Source of the DNA: JBNLBS01 sp050303415
GTDB taxonomy: Bacteria; Pseudomonadota; Gammaproteobacteria; Methylococcales; Methylomonadaceae
Direction of reading: 5' to 3'
NCBI GenBank assembly: GCA_050303415.1
Contig: JBNLBS010000013.1
Location: 40,472 to 104,471 of the forward strand
DNA: 64,000 bases
Shown: positions 1 to 8,834 of the stretch, piece after piece
Layout: every line of letters starts with the position of its first letter
How positions within the stretch are numbered: the stretch's first letter is position 1
Translations under genes and position numbers: made by a program
The notes under the pieces: model-generated
Databases searched by the model: none
Told to the model about the DNA's origin: nothing
What the model saw: the letters and a program-made list of their open reading frames with translations, nothing else

Positions 1-344
1 GGGAAAGTTTCCGCTTTAAAGCCTTCTATTAGTATCAGGTCCAAACCGGTTTGATCAAATGCTTTAAGTTGATCATCCAGCTTGGGTTCGAGCGGCTGAC
101 TAAATTCGGTAATTACGGCACGTCTATGCTTGGAGACCAACATAACCGGACTGGCACCTGCTTTTCTTAATCGGTAGCTGTCTTTACCCGGTTTGTCGAT
201 TTCAAAATTATGATGGCTGTGCTTGATCAGGCCGATGCGTAAGCCATTTTGTTTTAGAATGGGAAGTAATTGGCTAATCAAGGTAGTTTTACCCATGCCA
301 CTGAAAGCGGCAAAACCCAAAATTGGAACTTGAGCGTGTTGCAT
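1..344 (-). CDS. mobB: MobB, molybdopterin-guanine dinucleotide biosynthesis adapter (3' end outside window)
   Basis: Reverse-strand translation from the ATG at 344 starts MQHAQVPILGFAAFSGMGKT, with a P-loop (SGMGKTT) about 14-20 residues in. It continues with the MobB signatures GLIKHSHHNFEID, DSYRLRKAGA and LILIEGFK. MobB is a GTP-binding adapter that helps MobA attach GMP to molybdopterin, forming the MGD cofactor of molybdo- and tungstoenzymes such as formate dehydrogenase. About 114 codons are visible and the rest lies before base 1. The start has no strong ribosome-binding site. The family call is firm from the P-loop plus the IEGFK motif; the partner mobA or moeA is not visible. Confidence 0.93.
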   Translation of the reverse strand, partial: MQHAQVPILGFAAFSGMGKTTLISQLLPILKQNGLRIGLIKHSHHNFEIDKPGKDSYRLRKAGASPVMLVSKHRRAVITEFSQPLEPKLDDQLKAFDQTGLDLILIEGFKAETF

Positions 345-442
345 ATCTCTTTAATGTAAACCAGTTTAGTTTGATGGCTTATTCTAAGGTATTATTGAAA
401 GAACTACTAAGCGGGTAGTGAATCAATTAATAGGAGTTTGGA

Positions 443-943
443 GTGATTCGGGTATATTTGCTTGTATTAATAGTAATTTTGGCGTTTGTTGGGGTAAGAA
501 AATTTGTTAAAACGCCGCCAGCTGTTATTGCAAAATATCTAAGAACTGCTGTTTTTATCGTTGCGGCTGCGATTATATTATATTTAGCGGCATCCGGGCG
601 TTTAAACTGGTTATTGGCTCTTTTTGGCTTGATTGCGGCATTGATAAGTCGATTTATGCCCGTTTTGCTGCGTTATGCGCCGCAGATACTTAAAATTTGG
701 ACTTTATTTAGCCAAACCAGAGCATCACAGGGACAAAGTAAGCAGTGGCAACGTCCTGCATCCGGCACAGGGATGACTGATGAGGAAGCCAGAGAGATAT
801 TAGGTGTTAGCCGTGGTGCATCAGAATCTGAAATTGTCCAGGCTCATCGTAAATTAATGCAAAAATTACATCCCGATAGAGGCGGCTCAGATTATTTGGC
901 CGCCAAAATAAATTTAGCTAAAAAAACTTTGTTAAAAAAATAA
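443..943 (+). CDS. Membrane-anchored J-domain protein (Tim14/DjlA-like)
   Basis: A 166-residue protein starting at GTG, chosen because TAGGAG lies about 8 bases upstream. Hydrophobic segments at roughly residues 3-18, 33-50 and 53-70 place it in the inner membrane. A C-terminal J domain (about 110-166) carries the HPD tripeptide in LMQKLHPDRGG. J domains stimulate DnaK-type Hsp70 ATPases, and a short membrane J protein of this layout resembles mitochondrial Tim14 and bacterial DnaJ-domain membrane proteins. It lies just upstream of nlpD-rpoS with a 6-base gap to the long nlpD frame. The substrate or partner is unknown. Confidence 0.85.
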   Translation: MIRVYLLVLIVILAFVGVRKFVKTPPAVIAKYLRTAVFIVAAAIILYLAASGRLNWLLALFGLIAALISRFMPVLLRYAPQILKIWTLFSQTRASQGQSKQWQRPASGTGMTDEEAREILGVSRGASESEIVQAHRKLMQKLHPDRGGSDYLAAKINLAKKTLLKK

Positions 944-949
944 TTTTTA

Positions 950-1840
950 ATGCGCTCAGAGACTTTTGCAGGAAGTGAAAAATCTCACGACAGTTGGATG
1001 TGTCGTCATAATCAGGTACAACAAGTATCAGATTTTGTGAGGAATGGAGAAAATGCAATTTCACATTTAAGCACATTACGGTGTCTGATATCTAAACCGC
1101 ATTCTATTCTTATCAAGCAAAAGTGGTTGGTAGCTCTGTTGATGCTGAGCCTATTGACTGCATGTAGTGTTTCGCCTTTTTATGCGCCTGTTCAGCCCTA
1201 TTATAGAGACCTTTCGCAGGGTATAAAAGTATATACCGTACGAAGGGGAGATACGCTATATTCGATCGGATATCGCTCCGGATACGGTTATAAACGCCTG
1301 GCTCAATGGAATAATATTCTTCCCCCCTATAAATTGTCTGTTGGCCAGAAAGTCAAGCTATATAAGCCTTACAGGCAGGTTAAGCGGGCTATAAAAAGCA
1401 AAACCAAGGTCGCTAAAAGGCGAAATAAATCACATAAAAGATCAATAATTTCAACAAATAATAAAAACATGTTAAAGTTGTTCTGGCAGTGGCCGATGAA
1501 AGGGAAAATAATAAAAAATTTTTCTGCATCGGGTAGTAAAGGGATAGATATTGGCGGTAAATTCGGTCAATCAGTCAGAGCAGCTGAAAGCGGTAAGGTG
1601 GTATACAGTGGGCATGGATTGATTGGTTATGGAAATTTATTGATTATTAAACATAATTATCTGTATTTAAGTGCTTATGCTAACAATAGTCGCTTACTGG
1701 TTAAGGAAGGACAAACCGTTAAAAAGGGTCAGGTCATTGCAAAAGTCGGGAAGCTGGGGACAAAGAGAACAGCTTTACATTTCGAAATAAGAAAAAATGG
1801 TAAACCCGTCAATCCAATTAGATATTTACCTAAAAAATGA
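950..1840 (+). CDS. nlpD: NlpD-like LysM/M23 lipoprotein, amidase activator
   Basis: The open frame encodes up to 296 residues. A lipobox (LLTACS, Cys near residue 73 of the long frame) marks an outer-membrane lipoprotein. A LysM domain follows (YTVRRGDTLYSIGYRSG, about 95-138), then a basic linker, then a C-terminal M23 (LytM) domain. The M23 zinc ligands are degraded: the usual HxGIDI reads KGIDI, and the HxH motif keeps only its second His (ALHFEI). This is the state expected of NlpD/EnvC activators of cell-separation amidases rather than active peptidases. Its position immediately before rpoS matches the widespread nlpD-rpoS order. The start is unsettled: neither the ATG at 950, the ATG at 998 nor the GTG at 1037 has a good ribosome-binding site, and a start nearer the signal peptide would be more usual. 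Confidence 0.88.
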   Translation: MRSETFAGSEKSHDSWMCRHNQVQQVSDFVRNGENAISHLSTLRCLISKPHSILIKQKWLVALLMLSLLTACSVSPFYAPVQPYYRDLSQGIKVYTVRRGDTLYSIGYRSGYGYKRLAQWNNILPPYKLSVGQKVKLYKPYRQVKRAIKSKTKVAKRRNKSHKRSIISTNNKNMLKLFWQWPMKGKIIKNFSASGSKGIDIGGKFGQSVRAAESGKVVYSGHGLIGYGNLLIIKHNYLYLSAYANNSRLLVKEGQTVKKGQVIAKVGKLGTKRTALHFEIRKNGKPVNPIRYLPKK

Positions 1841-1881
1841 GATGATCAATGTAGCGTAAGCAAATTGACCAGGAGGTTAAG

Positions 1882-2868
1882 ATGAATGAAGAATTCCTAG
1901 ATGTAATGGAAGATAAAGAATCACTGGATTATGATATTAGTCTGTCTTTTGATGAGGAGGCAGTGGTACTTGGTACTAAGGTTAAGGAAAGCATTAAGCT
2001 GGAGGAAATTACCGCAACCGAGTCTCATAATGATCATAATTTTGATGCCACGAGATTTTATTTAAGCGAATTGGGGAAGTCTTCTTTATTAACAGCTGAA
2101 CAGGAAAAAACCTATGGCAGGCGAGTTTTAAGAGGGGATCAGGAAGCGCGCAGGATAATGATTGAAAGTAATCTGCGCCTGGTAGTCAAAATCTCTCGGC
2201 GTTATTTAAACCGCGGCTTACCGTTGCTGGATTTAATCGAAGAAGGCAATTTGGGCCTGATTAGAGCAGTGGAAAAGTTTGATCCGGATAAAGGTTTTCG
2301 TTTTTCAACTTATGCAACTTGGTGGATCAGGCAAACTATTGAACGCGCGATTATGAATCAAACACGCACTATACGCCTGCCGATTCATATCGTGAAAGAA
2401 ATGAATGTTTATCTCAAAGCGCAACGGCAACTGGCTCAGCAATTGGACCACGAACCCAATGCTGAAGAAATTGCAGAGTTTTTGCAAAAGCCGGTTAAAA
2501 CTGTAGAGAAAATGCTTAAGTTGAATGAACGAGTGACTTCTGTTGATATTCCTACCGGTCGGGATTATGACAAACCGCTGGTGGAGTCAATTTCGGATGA
2601 TGACAGCTTGTCACCGACTGAAAGTCTGCAAGAAAGTGGAATGAAAAAAAACATCACCAATTGGGTATATCAGTTGTCAGAAAAACAGCGCGAAGTGATT
2701 TGTCGTCGTTACGGCCTTTGTGGGCATGAAACCTCCACATTGGAGCAAGTGGCACAAGAACTGGGGGTTACCAGGGAGCGTGTTAGACAGATTCAAATGG
2801 ATAGTCTGAAGCGTCTAAAAGAAATTATGGATATTGGTGGCTATTCTTTTGAATCGGTGTTTCATTAA
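1882..2868 (+). CDS. rpoS: RNA polymerase sigma factor RpoS
   Basis: A 328-residue sigma-70 family protein preceded by a strong AGGAGG site. Region 1.2 starts at DATRFYLSELG (about 53). Region 2 contains DLIEEGNLGLIRAVEKFD and FSTYATWWIRQTIERA (about 110-150). Region 4 ends with the helix-turn-helix VTRERVRQIQMDSLKRL. Size, lack of the long RpoD N-terminus, and the nlpD neighbour all point to the stationary-phase/general-stress sigma factor. Transcription may also start inside nlpD as in other gammaproteobacteria, which is inference. A strong hairpin follows the stop. Confidence 0.96.
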   Translation: MNEEFLDVMEDKESLDYDISLSFDEEAVVLGTKVKESIKLEEITATESHNDHNFDATRFYLSELGKSSLLTAEQEKTYGRRVLRGDQEARRIMIESNLRLVVKISRRYLNRGLPLLDLIEEGNLGLIRAVEKFDPDKGFRFSTYATWWIRQTIERAIMNQTRTIRLPIHIVKEMNVYLKAQRQLAQQLDHEPNAEEIAEFLQKPVKTVEKMLKLNERVTSVDIPTGRDYDKPLVESISDDDSLSPTESLQESGMKKNITNWVYQLSEKQREVICRRYGLCGHETSTLEQVAQELGVTRERVRQIQMDSLKRLKEIMDIGGYSFESVFH

Positions 2869-2880
2869 TGGTAATGCTTT

Positions 2881-2916
2881 AACTGTAACCCTTTTATTGC
2901 AGGAAGGGTTACAGTT
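2881..2916. terminator. Bidirectional hairpin between rpoS and the nitrilase gene
   Basis: Perfect 13-base inverted repeat, AACTGTAACCCTT at 2881-2893 and its complement at 2904-2916, with a 10-base loop. It sits between the convergent rpoS and nitrilase-family genes. The T-tracts are weak, so it may act as a terminator for both strands or as an RNA 3'-end stabiliser. Confidence 0.75.
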
Positions 2917-2922
2917 AAGAGT

Positions 2923-3786
2923 TTACAGTAATGTTTGTTGCCTGGGCCAGTCTCTATAGTTAAACACTTGCCCCTCATTTCTTACCTTTTCAATAGCGCT
3001 GAAAGATAATTCGGCATAGACCCACTGGCTGGTGTTAAGCCGGCCAATGTTTAAAATACCATTTTCGGATAATTCACTATCCACAGGCGTGTAAATTGCT
3101 GCCGCGCCAATATTGGCATCCACTGCTTCCGACCATTCGGCGTTGCCAATGGTGGGGGACTGAACAACATAGCACTGGTTTTCCAGGGCTCTGGCCTGGC
3201 AACCGATTCTGACCCGATAATAACCCGCTAAGGTGTCGGTACAGCTAGGGACTAATATTAAATTTGCTCCCATCTCAACCTGTTTTCTTGCGATTAGTGG
3301 AAATTCGCTGTCATAACAGACATTGATGGCAATTTTGCCATAGTCAGTATCAAAGCATTTGATTTCAGTCCCCGGTTTTATCAGCCATTGTTCATTTTCA
3401 AACCGGGTCATAATCAATTTGTCCTGGAAATCATATTCGCCATTCGGCATAAACAGAAATGCCCGGTTACGATAGTCTTTATCCGCAATCGCTACAGGAT
3501 AGGTACCTGCTTGAATATAACAATTATGTTGCTGTGCCAGGTTTTTATATAGATCCAGATAATCATTCAGCAGGCTTTGCATGGCTTCGAGCTGTTTGTT
3601 TAGCTGTGAATACACCGGTTTGCCAAATATTGACGCCAATTCCATACTGGCATATTCAGGAAATAGTAATATTTTTGCACCTTGATCACAGGCCTGGCTT
3701 ACCCAGTGTTCAATTTTTCGTTGATAGCTGAACCAGTTAGCATGAAAGCCGATGTCATATTGAGCGGCGGCTATTTTAACATTCAT
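2923..3786 (-). CDS. Carbon-nitrogen hydrolase (nitrilase superfamily)
   Basis: A nitrilase-superfamily amidohydrolase of about 287 residues. The catalytic triad is visible: Glu in LLFPEYASME, Lys in QDKLIMTRFE, and Cys in NVCYDSEFPL. These enzymes hydrolyse or condense amides or nitriles through a Cys thioester; the substrate cannot be read from sequence. I choose the ATG at 3786 because it overlaps the stop of the upstream GNAT gene as ATGA; the longer frame to 3798 begins with TTG inside that gene. In many proteobacteria a GNAT domain and this hydrolase form one bifunctional protein, so the coupled pair probably works together. Confidence 0.9.
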   Translation of the reverse strand: MNVKIAAAQYDIGFHANWFSYQRKIEHWVSQACDQGAKILLFPEYASMELASIFGKPVYSQLNKQLEAMQSLLNDYLDLYKNLAQQHNCYIQAGTYPVAIADKDYRNRAFLFMPNGEYDFQDKLIMTRFENEQWLIKPGTEIKCFDTDYGKIAINVCYDSEFPLIARKQVEMGANLILVPSCTDTLAGYYRVRIGCQARALENQCYVVQSPTIGNAEWSEAVDANIGAAAIYTPVDSELSENGILNIGRLNTSQWVYAELSFSAIEKVRNEGQVFNYRDWPRQQTLL

Positions 3787-4376
3787 TGCTTTAACCAAAA
3801 TGTCATCGGTTTTGGGGTTTCTTTATCTTCATCCAGATCTTTCCAGACGTAGGTGGTTGTCAATTCAGGATGTTTGACGTAGCCACGTTTATTCCAGAAT
3901 TTGTCCAGCGGTACATAATCGGCAGGACGGCGAGGGTGATCTAATGGCCGTTCAACACAGCAAAAACAAATATGTTTGAAACCGCCCAATTGTTCGGCAT
4001 GAGCTTCTCTTTGTTCAAAAAAACGTACCCCAATACCCAGTCCCCGATAATTTTTATTCAGTACGGATTCTCCACAGTAGAAAATTTCTTCCGGGTTGTA
4101 GCCGTATTTAATAAACGGCCTTTTAACATCGTCTGTTTCATATTTCATCGGGATTGCGGTTGATGCGCCAATGACTTTATCACCATCAAATGCTATTACT
4201 ATGACGCTTTCCGGACAATTTATATAGGTTTGCAGGTATTCTTTTTCATAGTCCAAGTCACCATCGTATAAATAGGGGAAGTCGTAAAAAACTTCAATGC
4301 GCAAGCGAGCCAGCTCCGGGATATATTGTTCAAGTGCTTTGCCGCTGTATCTTTCTATGCGTATATTTTGAGACAT
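3783..4376 (-). CDS. GNAT family N-acetyltransferase
   Basis: A 197-residue protein with a GNAT core: an acceptor-side N-terminus (IRIERYSGKALEQYIPELAR), a central strand with VIVIAFDGDKVIGAS, and the acetyl-CoA loop-like segment NKNYRGLGIGVRFFEQREAHA. The C-terminal half carries CFCCVERP and ends TFWLKQ. It is translationally coupled (ATGA overlap) to the nitrilase-family hydrolase downstream. The same two domains occur fused in other bacteria, suggesting a two-step modification of one small molecule. The acceptor is unknown. Confidence 0.85.
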   Translation of the reverse strand: MSQNIRIERYSGKALEQYIPELARLRIEVFYDFPYLYDGDLDYEKEYLQTYINCPESVIVIAFDGDKVIGASTAIPMKYETDDVKRPFIKYGYNPEEIFYCGESVLNKNYRGLGIGVRFFEQREAHAEQLGGFKHICFCCVERPLDHPRRPADYVPLDKFWNKRGYVKHPELTTTYVWKDLDEDKETPKPMTFWLKQ

Positions 4377-4390
4377 GATTGAAAGCCGAT

Positions 4391-4765
4391 TTAAAAAATG
4401 CCGAATTTTAACCGATGTCTTTTCAATTGGATATAAAAAAATACTGCCAGAAAAGCGCCTGTGGTGTCAGCAAGCCAATCGAATACATCGGCCTGACGGT
4501 CTTTGACAAATGATTGGTGCCATTCATCAGAGATACCGTAAAAACTGCAAAATAGTATGACGGTAAAAGTCAGTATAATAGGATTGCTGATAAAGTGTGT
4601 GAAACAGCGTAATGCTAATAATGCCATGATGAAATAGGCACTGGCATGAATGACTTTATCCTGATGAGGGAAAAAAACAGGTGTTGGCACAACGGTTTGA
4701 TCAGATAGCCAAAAAATGAATGCGCAATATAAAAACAGAGTGAGAAAGTCGAGGAGTTTAAGCAT
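4391..4765 (-). CDS. VanZ-like membrane protein
   Basis: About 125 residues from the ATG at 4765 with four predicted membrane helices. It bears the VanZ-family signature GISDEWHQSFVKDRQADVFDW plus DKVIHASAYF near the N-terminus. The longer frame to 4813 would overlap the divergent ferritin-like gene, so the internal Met is preferred. VanZ-like proteins are small membrane proteins of unclear biochemical role; the founding member contributes to low-level teicoplanin resistance. No glycopeptide-resistance neighbours are present. Only about 6 bases separate this start from the divergent gene, so each promoter must lie within the other transcription unit. Confidence 0.85.
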   Translation of the reverse strand: MLKLLDFLTLFLYCAFIFWLSDQTVVPTPVFFPHQDKVIHASAYFIMALLALRCFTHFISNPIILTFTVILFCSFYGISDEWHQSFVKDRQADVFDWLADTTGAFLAVFFYIQLKRHRLKFGIF

Positions 4766-4771
4766 AATAGT

Positions 4772-5572
4772 ATGAAGACAATTTATGAATTTGCCGAGGC
4801 CTGTTTGCATCATGCCGATATTGATAAAAAAATTGCATTAACGCATCAGGCCTGGCAGTTATTTCAGCAGGGAAAGCTGGATTTTAGCAATAATAATGAT
4901 ATGGCCGCTATCAGTAAAACCCGGTTTCCCGAAAAACCGGTGTTAATGGCTCCACGCTTTATGGCCAAGCGGTCTTTGGCATCAAAAGAGGGGTTAGCGG
5001 CTTTCTATCATGCCTTGACGCATATTGAGTTTGTTGCAATCTATTTGGCATGGGATATCCTGTATCGATTCAGGCACTTGCCGGTAAAATTTCAGCAAGA
5101 CTGGTTGCAGGTCGCTTACGAAGAAGCTTTACATTTTAACATGTTGAGGATGCATCTAAAAAAACTGGCAGTGGATTATGGTGATTTACCCGCGCATAAG
5201 GGCTTGTGGTTACATGCTGAGGATACGGCGCATGATGTGTTGGCGCGTTTGGCAATTGTCCCCAGATGTATGGAAGCCAGAGGGTTAGATGTGACGCCGT
5301 CGATGATCGACAAAATTAATTCTGTTGGCGATACGGAAGGTGTGGGGATTCTAAGCAGGATTCTTGAAGATGAAATCGGTCATGTAAAAACTGGTTCGTT
5401 TTGGTTTAAATATATCTGTCGGCTGCAAGGGCTGGAGTCGGAACAAAAATATCAGGAATTAATTGAAAAATATTATGTCGGAAAACCTAAAGGTCCTTTT
5501 AATCGAGAAATGCGTATAATTGCAGGCTTCTCAGAGGCTGAAATAGATTGGTTAGAAAAAATAAATGAGTAA
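4772..5572 (+). CDS. DUF455 ferritin-like protein
   Basis: A 266-residue, mostly helical protein of the DUF455 ferritin-like family. Likely metal-ligand segments are ALTHIEFVAIYLAWD, YEEALHFNMLRMHLKKL, WLHAEDTAHDVLARL and ILEDEIGHVKTGSFWF. These give the repeated E/ExxH pattern of di-iron carboxylate helical bundles. The family is uncharacterised; an oxidase or iron-related role is inference. It overlaps the NnrS gene by 8 bases, so the two are probably co-translated. The ATG at 4772 has only a distant GGAG. Confidence 0.82.
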   Translation: MKTIYEFAEACLHHADIDKKIALTHQAWQLFQQGKLDFSNNNDMAAISKTRFPEKPVLMAPRFMAKRSLASKEGLAAFYHALTHIEFVAIYLAWDILYRFRHLPVKFQQDWLQVAYEEALHFNMLRMHLKKLAVDYGDLPAHKGLWLHAEDTAHDVLARLAIVPRCMEARGLDVTPSMIDKINSVGDTEGVGILSRILEDEIGHVKTGSFWFKYICRLQGLESEQKYQELIEKYYVGKPKGPFNREMRIIAGFSEAEIDWLEKINE

Positions 5573-6740
5573 AAAACAGGTTTTAACGTATCCGCTTTTT
5601 AATTTGGGATTTAGAGCATTCTTTTTCCTGGCTGGATTTTCAGCACTAATTTTATTGGTATTATGGAATGCTATTCAAAATGGTCAGTTTACGGCAGGTA
5701 ATTATTTTGGTTTTAGTTATTGGCATGCCCATGAAATGCTGTTGGGGTATTCGACAGCGGTGATTGCCGGTTTTTTATTGACCGCAGTTAAAAATTGGAC
5801 CGGTGTTCAGACTATAAACGGCGATCGATTAGCGGCTTTATGTTTACTTTGGTTGTATGGTCGGATTGTGCCATTTTATGCCGATTTGTTACCGGACGGG
5901 TTGATTGCATTGGTTGATTTTGCCTTTTTGCCTGTTTTAGCTTTTTGTATCAGCAAGCCTATTTTGGCCTCCGGTAATTTTAAAAATCTTTTATTTGTCG
6001 GCCTACTGGCATTAATGGCGTTAGGTAACGGTTTAATTCATATGGAAATGTTAGGACTGTGGCAGGAAACAGCTTGGCAAGGTACGCTACTTGTGGTGGC
6101 GGTGATTATTATGATGATTTTGCTGATCGCCGGACGCATCTTTCCTTTTTTTACCGAACGCGGTTTGCCCGGTACCTTTGCTATCAGAAATCCGTTGTAT
6201 GATATTTTGTCTATTGCCTCAGCGGGTTTTGTTTTTGTTATGCAATTATTTGGTGTCGATGGCACTGCGTTGGCCTTAGCAGCATTTTTTGCAGCAATTG
6301 TTAATGTGTTGCGAGTAAGTGGGTGGTATGTACAACGAGTCTGGTATGTGCCTTTATTATGGGTGCTCTATACCGGATACGCCTGGATTATATTGGGTTT
6401 TGTTTTAACTGCGTTATCAGCTTATTCGCTTATTTTGCCTAGTTTATCAATCCATGCTTTTACTGTTGGCGGTATTGGTGTGTTAACTCTTGGAATGATG
6501 GCGCGTGTTTCCTTAGGTCATACGGGGCGTGCTTTAAAGGCTTCCAATACTATGGCGATTGCTTTTGTTCTGATCAATCTTGCTACGTTCTTGCGAGTAC
6601 TGTTGCCGATTGCTGTACCAGCCTGGTACAGCGGTTTTATCTATCTGTCTACATTGAGCTGGTTTGCGGCATTTTCTCTGTTTGTTTTTGTCTATGCGCC
6701 GATTTTAACAACGCCAAGAGTAGATGGTCAGCAAGGGTAG
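5565..6740 (+). CDS. nnrS: NnrS family heme-copper membrane protein
   Basis: A 391-residue integral membrane protein with about 12 hydrophobic helices. It has the NnrS-typical N-terminus YPLFNLGFRAFFFLAG and the His-bearing segments SYWHAHEMLLGYSTAVIAGF, LGNGLIHMEMLG, IAGRIFPFFTERG and MARVSLGHTGRAL. NnrS contains heme and copper and helps protect cells against nitric oxide or nitrosative stress. Its translational coupling to the DUF455 protein is the only context clue; no norB or denitrification gene is nearby. Confidence 0.92.
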   Translation: MSKKQVLTYPLFNLGFRAFFFLAGFSALILLVLWNAIQNGQFTAGNYFGFSYWHAHEMLLGYSTAVIAGFLLTAVKNWTGVQTINGDRLAALCLLWLYGRIVPFYADLLPDGLIALVDFAFLPVLAFCISKPILASGNFKNLLFVGLLALMALGNGLIHMEMLGLWQETAWQGTLLVVAVIIMMILLIAGRIFPFFTERGLPGTFAIRNPLYDILSIASAGFVFVMQLFGVDGTALALAAFFAAIVNVLRVSGWYVQRVWYVPLLWVLYTGYAWIILGFVLTALSAYSLILPSLSIHAFTVGGIGVLTLGMMARVSLGHTGRALKASNTMAIAFVLINLATFLRVLLPIAVPAWYSGFIYLSTLSWFAAFSLFVFVYAPILTTPRVDGQQG

Positions 6741-6761
6741 GGGCAAATAACCATTTGCCCC
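6740..6761. terminator. Hairpin between nnrS and ispG
   Basis: Perfect 9-base inverted repeat GGGGCAAAT-AACC-ATTTGCCCC beginning at the end of nnrS. It lies between two convergent genes and could terminate both. There is no clear T-run on the + side. A second imperfect palindrome (6781-6804) overlaps the ispG stop. Confidence 0.6.
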
Positions 6762-6792
6762 GGAAATAGGTCCGTTGCAAGGCGGTAAATAA

Positions 6793-8016
6793 TTATTTGC
6801 CGCCACTGTAGTGAGACTCAATATAGCGTTCAACGATTTCCTGAAATTCTTCAGCAATCCGGTCACCTTTTAGGGTGACGGTTTTGACGCCATCTTCATA
6901 AACCGGAGCGACAGGTGATTCACCTGTCCCAGGCAAGCTTATACCAATATTGGCATTTTTGCTTTCCCCCGGACCATTGACTACACAGCCCATAACGGCA
7001 ACTTCCATTTCTTCAACACCTTGGTATTTGTTTTTCCAGATTGGCATTTGGGCGCGCAAAAATGCTTGAATATCCATCGCCAGTTTTTGGAAATAATCGC
7101 TGGTGGTGCGACCGCAACCAGGGCAGGAGATGACCATCGGAGTAAACGAACGAAAACCCATGGTTTGCAGAATTTCCTGGCCAACAACTACCTCTTGGGT
7201 TCTGGCGGTACCGGGTTCGGGAGTAAGTGAAATACGAATGGTGTCGCCAATGCCTTGTTGCATTAATACCGACAGCGCGGCTGAGGATGAAACAATACCT
7301 TTAGAGCCCATACCTGCCTCGGTTAAACCCAAGTGCAGAGCGTAATCACATTGACTGGATAAATCCTGATAAACACTGATCAGTTCCTGCACATTACTCA
7401 TTTTGCAAGACAGGATGATTTTATCTTTACCCAAGCCTATTTCTTCAGCTTTTGCCGCGCTTTCTAACGCAGACAATACAATGGCTTTGCGGGTTACTGC
7501 GGGTAACTCTTCAGGGTTTTCTTTATTTCTGTTTTCATCCAGTAAACGGGTCAATACCGACTGGTCCAGGCTGCCTCCGTTAACGCCAATTCGTACAGGT
7601 TTGTCGTACTGGCAAGCAAACTCAATCATTTGCTGAAATTGTGGATCACGGTTTTTACCCCGGCCAACATTACCCGGGTTGATTCTGAATTTGGCCAGAG
7701 CTTTGGCACACTCCGGGTATTTTTCCAGCAATTTGTGGCCGTTAAAATGAAAATCACCAACGATGGGCACAGAAAAATTCTGAGCATCCAGTTGTCTACG
7801 GATTTCGGGAACTGCGGCGGCCGCTTCTTCTGTATTAACAGTGATTCTGACCAGTTCCGACCCCGCGGTAGCCAGCTCGATAATTTGATTGACTGTCGCG
7901 GTAATATCGGTAGTATCGGTGTTGGTCATGGATTGCACAACGATTGGTGCACCGCCACCTACTTTAATATTACCAACTAAAACTTGTTGAGTTTTTTTTC
8001 TAGGCATTATGGACAT
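6793..8016 (-). CDS. ispG: IspG (GcpE), 4-hydroxy-3-methylbut-2-enyl diphosphate synthase
   Basis: A 407-residue enzyme that converts methylerythritol cyclodiphosphate to HMBPP in the MEP isoprenoid pathway using a [4Fe-4S] cluster. The N-terminal TIM barrel begins VLVGNIKVGGGAPIVVQSMT with VPIVGDFHFN. The C-terminal iron-sulfur domain has cluster cysteines in SCPGCGRT and in MGCVVNGPGE. Length is normal for the bacterial form. Two starts (8016 or the Met three codons later at 8007) are possible. It stands alone here with nothing from the MEP pathway next to it. Confidence 0.97.
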   Translation of the reverse strand: MSIMPRKKTQQVLVGNIKVGGGAPIVVQSMTNTDTTDITATVNQIIELATAGSELVRITVNTEEAAAAVPEIRRQLDAQNFSVPIVGDFHFNGHKLLEKYPECAKALAKFRINPGNVGRGKNRDPQFQQMIEFACQYDKPVRIGVNGGSLDQSVLTRLLDENRNKENPEELPAVTRKAIVLSALESAAKAEEIGLGKDKIILSCKMSNVQELISVYQDLSSQCDYALHLGLTEAGMGSKGIVSSSAALSVLMQQGIGDTIRISLTPEPGTARTQEVVVGQEILQTMGFRSFTPMVISCPGCGRTTSDYFQKLAMDIQAFLRAQMPIWKNKYQGVEEMEVAVMGCVVNGPGESKNANIGISLPGTGESPVAPVYEDGVKTVTLKGDRIAEEFQEIVERYIESHYSGGK

Positions 8017-8103
8017 AAATAAAAAATCTTTGGAAATGGAACGAATATCTGAAAGAATAATTCAATTATACTCTATCTACAGATATTTCAGCAGAGCAAA
8101 ATT

Positions 8104-8832
8104 GTGAGGATTAACTATTTTTCGGATTTACACCTGGAATTCGGGCCATTGGATTTGCCGGATAATAATGCTGATATTATTGTTGCAGCCGGTGATATAG
8201 GTATTTATAAGCAAGGTATGGACTGGTTGAAACGACAGGGAAAACCCGTTATTTATGTAGCGGGAAACCATGAGTTTTACACTCATGAATATAATAAAAC
8301 CTTGGCAATGCTAAAAAAAGAAGGGGACACGGGGCCGATTCATTTTTTGGAAAATGACAGCTATATATTTGATGATGTACGTTTTTTGGGTTGTACCTTG
8401 TGGACGGATTTATTTTTGGAAGGTGAAGGTAAGGCCGAGTCGTTATCAAAGAGTCTAAATGATTTTAGAAAAATTAGTTTTAAGCAGGGACAGTTTGATC
8501 CGGAAAACTTTACTCGGATTCATTTTAATTCATTGGAGTGGCTGAAAAATGAATTGGCACAACCCTTTACCGGTCAAACGGTTGTTGTAACCCATCATGC
8601 CCCATCATACTGGAGCTGGTCGGATGCACCCAGTGCGATAAAGAAACTGGCCTACTGTAATGATTTAAAGTCTTTATTGCATGAATTTGAGGTTGCCGCC
8701 TGGTTTCATGGCCATGTGCATAGTGTGATTGATTATCGGGTGGCCGGGGCTCGAATATTGTGTAACCCTAGAGGGTATGATGGCCGAAAACTAGTGAATG
8801 ATTTTGATGTCAATAAAATTGTAGAAATTTAA
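8104..8832 (+). CDS. Metallophosphoesterase
   Basis: A 242-residue calcineurin-like phosphoesterase starting at GTG (VRINYFSDLHLEF). The metal-binding motifs occur in order: SDLHLEF, AAGDIG, VAGNHEFY, VVTHHAPSYWSW and WFHGHVHSVID. These bind two metal ions for phosphoester hydrolysis. There is no signal peptide, so it is cytoplasmic. The natural substrate is unknown. It is divergent from ispG with 87 bases between them, and the GTG lacks a strong ribosome-binding site. Confidence 0.88.
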   Translation: MRINYFSDLHLEFGPLDLPDNNADIIVAAGDIGIYKQGMDWLKRQGKPVIYVAGNHEFYTHEYNKTLAMLKKEGDTGPIHFLENDSYIFDDVRFLGCTLWTDLFLEGEGKAESLSKSLNDFRKISFKQGQFDPENFTRIHFNSLEWLKNELAQPFTGQTVVVTHHAPSYWSWSDAPSAIKKLAYCNDLKSLLHEFEVAAWFHGHVHSVIDYRVAGARILCNPRGYDGRKLVNDFDVNKIVEI

Positions 8833-8834
8833 TT

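Noticed and set aside
6781..6804. Palindrome at the ispG stop as an operator
   Set aside because: It overlaps the last codons of ispG and is more likely part of the 3' end.
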